Positions 61,701 through 64,000 of a stretch of 64,000 nt of DNA are shown one piece after another. The stretch is from Callaeas wilsoni (taxonomy: Eukaryota > Chordata > Aves > Passeriformes > Callaeidae), in assembly GCA_013398955.1 (NCBI GenBank), contig VWPU01004037.1:1-64000 (forward strand), in the 5' to 3' direction. Both the position numbers and the translations under genes were made by a program. The notes beneath the pieces were generated by a model, which was given only the letters and a program-made list of their open reading frames with translations, was not told where the DNA came from and made no database searches. Every line of letters begins with the position of its first letter. Position 1 is the stretch's first letter.

Positions 61701-63962
61701 GCCAAGAGCTCCCAGGCGTGTGCCACGGCAGCGCTGCCGCTGGCTCCGGTGCCGGGCTGCTTACCGAGTCGTTCCCGCAGAGCTGCATGGCACTGCTCAG
61801 CACAACGATGCTCACCAGCTGCCACCTCAAAGCTGCGTTTTGGAACAGCTCCCACGGCTTCTTCGCTCTCTGGCCTTTAACAGCAGCCTGCTCTGCCAGC
61901 ATCTCTTCCAGCTCTGCACTCAGGTCACTGGTGCCTCTGAGCTTCTGCAGTGCTGCAAGGACAAGGGAACCTCTTACTCCTGGGCTTTCTCTTGGGTTTG
62001 CTGGTCTGCAGGGTGAGGGATCGAGCAGCAGGTGATGCCTGCAGGAAGCTGCAGGACAGAGCCTGTGATGGTGCTGTGACCCTCACAGAGCTGATCAGCT
62101 GTGGTGAGCCACTTGAAGGATTTGGGGGGAGTGCAAATCCCTCACCACTGTTTGACAGCTGAGTATTTCCCAAGAGTGCCATTTCAGCAGCCATGGTTCT
62201 GACTCAGATCTCAAGTGGCTTCCCTGGGAAATGCAGGCAATTAAGATGTTCTTGGTTCACAGCACATATTTCCCAGAAAATAACTCCAGCCACTCTGCAT
62301 ATGAGGATTTGTATGCCACAAATCTAAGTAAATCCTTTAATATGAATTGGCTTCAGATTTGATCCTGAGCTCTTCAACCAGCATTTATTTCACTTCATAG
62401 TTACAAAACATATTTGCCATTGTGAACACAAGTCTTACCTTTTGACCCTCTTACTGTAGCAAATAAGTCTATTGTAGGAAGATGCCTTTCAATTACCTCA
62501 ATAGATCAAATATATTTAAGATTATAGAAAGTTCTTTAGTTTGGAAGGAGGAAGGGATCATATTTACGACTCGATATGAAACTTCCTACATGTAAAATTT
62601 GTGGCAGCATTCCAGAAATGTTGGGGCCCAAGACTCACATGTTCTGTGAGGAGCTAACGGTCACCCTAAACTCACCTGAGATGCAGGATTCTTTGTCTCC
62701 ACGGTCAATCAAGAGATATCTGGGACTTTCAGGGAACCAAGGCAGAGCTGTGAGCTGGATCAGGGCAGGAATCACATTGCTTGCTAAGAGAAATGGCCAG
62801 CTCTCCTCCCCTCCTAGGAGCTCCCTAGAGAAAAACAAACAAACACAATTTGCACAGTATCCTTACAACCTGGCAAAAGGAAGGAAGGAAGGAAGGAAGG
62901 AAGGAAGGAAGGAAGGAAGGAAGGAAGGAAGGAAGGAAGGAAGGAAGGAAGGAAGGAAGGATTTAATAAGTGGACTTCTTGCATTACATTACCTGAGTCC
63001 AACAACCTGCCCCAGCACCAGCCCCAGGGCTGTAAATGATGCAGAGGTCAAGGCCACAGCTCCTCTGAGCTTCTTTGGGGCACTCTCTGCCAGATACATG
63101 GGCTGGATGTTCATGCCTACACCTGGGCAAGGCAGACAAAGGCTGACCTCAGCTCGTGGGCAGAGGAGCCAGGGATAAACGCAGTCAGCCACCTCTCGAG
63201 GTTGCCAGCTGCACTCTTCTGTTGCAGGCATTGTGATATAACTCATCTACCAGGGCTTGATATTTACCCAAATCTTCAATTTCACTCCATCCCTTGTGTA
63301 AGCCACTAAATACACATTGCAATATTCATCAGTAGCAGTGGATAATGAAACTGAAACCTGTCAGGGCCTCAGTCCTATGGTCTTTCCAGCACCAAATCCA
63401 ACTTTATATGCAATGTTTCCCTCTACTTCCCCCTTTTGAGAGGAACATCATATATTACGCCCCTTGTATTCATCCCTGATTTCCTGGGATGAACTTCTAC
63501 AAAAGCTTTTGTGTTGGTGCTCATGCTGGTGAGTGACTGACATTCTTACAAGCAGACTTAGATCCTGTCTCACATGGATCCATGTCTCACAAAAAGCTCA
63601 CATTTTGCCCATGCACGGAGATGTTCGTGTAGTACACAAAATCCCCCTGCCTGTGTATGCTTTAAAAGAAAGCCCTTAGAAGCAAAGTATAAAATCTGTA
63701 TATACAACTTCTTAATTCACTTACGTGTGTCTGGTCAGCCTAAAGGATTAATTGCTTTAATATCTTGGATCATTCCTACTGAAATTTCTTCTATTTGTTA
63801 CCACCTTCGTCCTTCTATAGTTCTCATGTTGCCGTACCTGCATTCACGCCAGTAAAAAATCTGCTGAGCATAATCATTTCAAAGGATTTGGCCATTCGGC
63901 TGAATCCGGACAAGGCTGCAGCTACGATCACAAAGACATTGTTCAGCAGCAGAGACATCTTC
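58717..63962 (-). CDS. SLC2A11: SLC2A11 (GLUT11) sugar transporter, exons 4-12; 5' part off the right edge
   Basis: Facilitative glucose/fructose transporter of the plasma membrane (function from the mammalian family). Exons seen, in gene order: 63838-63962, 62993-63122, 62676-62824, 61765-61952, 61352-61462, 60770-60871, 60564-60639, 59544-59671, 58717-58917. The last exon is 201 nt rather than 207. Features specific to mammalian GLUT11 rather than copies A-D: QLCGNDS at the end of TM7, IGTGSCELIT in TM8, GVTGVLPTEVFDQM in exon 11, and a C-terminal tail ending TTTL. The PESPRY signature, GRR and LPETKGKS are intact. Exons 1-3 must lie beyond 64000. Intron 5 is only 168 bp and half of it is a microsatellite. 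It is the conserved member of the cluster; A-D look like lineage-specific or older duplicates. Confidence 0.93.
62877..62960. repeat. (AAGG)21 tetranucleotide repeat filling half of SLC2A11 intron 5
   Basis: Twenty-one perfect AAGG units on the plus strand (CCTT on the transcript). They occupy 84 of the 168 bases between exon 5 (from 62993) and exon 6 (to 62824), ending 53 bases upstream of the exon 6 acceptor. Confidence 0.95.
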
Positions 63963-64000
63963 CTTCCAAGAGAAAAGACACCTGTGAGCACGGGTGTGTC

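Noticed and set aside
62576..63178. 200-residue plus-strand open frame with KEGR repeats
   Set aside because: Produced by the AAGG repeat and the antisense of SLC2A11 exons 5 and 6.

Overview
The window looks like bird nuclear DNA. It has interrupted genes with GT-AG introns, an avian-type CR1 LINE 3' end, and solo retroviral LTRs with clean target-site duplications. A macrophage migration inhibitory factor (MIF) gene sits next to an expanded cluster of SLC2A11 (GLUT11)-type sugar-transporter genes. That neighbourhood (MIF beside SLC2A11) is known in vertebrates, and birds are known to carry several extra SLC2A11-like copies. Species is not determinable from sequence alone; the MIF N-terminus differs slightly from the chicken protein as I recall it. 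Every recognised gene is on the minus strand.

Layout from left to right: (1) 1-400, the CpG-rich promoter and first coding exon of MIF, whose remainder lies off the left edge. (2) 2.8-6.2 kb, a 342-bp solo LTR and a second MIF-family gene with a normal exon 1 but an altered C-terminal end. (3) 8.5-16.6 kb, SLC2A11-like gene A. (4) 20.6-29.6 kb, SLC2A11-like gene B. (5) 32.0-34.2 kb, an internally deleted SLC2A11-like pseudogene keeping only exons 1, 2 and 12. (6) 35.6-43.9 kb, SLC2A11-like gene C. (7) 46.7-54.4 kb, SLC2A11-like gene D, the most divergent of the intact extra copies. (8) 58.7-64 kb, the 3' part (exons 4-12) of the gene most like mammalian SLC2A11, running off the right edge.

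I placed every exon of the transporter genes by conserved protein sequence plus AG/GT splice sites. Internal exon lengths are identical in all intact copies (99, 161, 125, 130, 149, 188, 111, 102, 76, 128 nt, then a 207-nt last exon, or 201 nt in SLC2A11). This is strong evidence of tandem duplication from one ancestor and that A, B, C and D are all intact; A, B and C each encode 499 residues. The copies differ at family signature positions: the TM7 motif reads QLCGINA, QLCGINA, QLCGLSA, QLIGANV and QLCGNDS in A, B, C, D and SLC2A11, and the PESPR signature is lost in A, B and C. Substrate divergence among the copies is therefore plausible but not shown.

The main points for a second look are the MIF-family gene with a replaced C-terminus, the exon 1-2-12 pseudogene, the pair of inverted solo LTRs with 6-bp target duplications, an 85-bp intronic duplication that copies a splice acceptor, gene D's missing first exon, and a 168-bp intron of which half is a tetranucleotide repeat. 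I found no operon, CRISPR or RNA gene.
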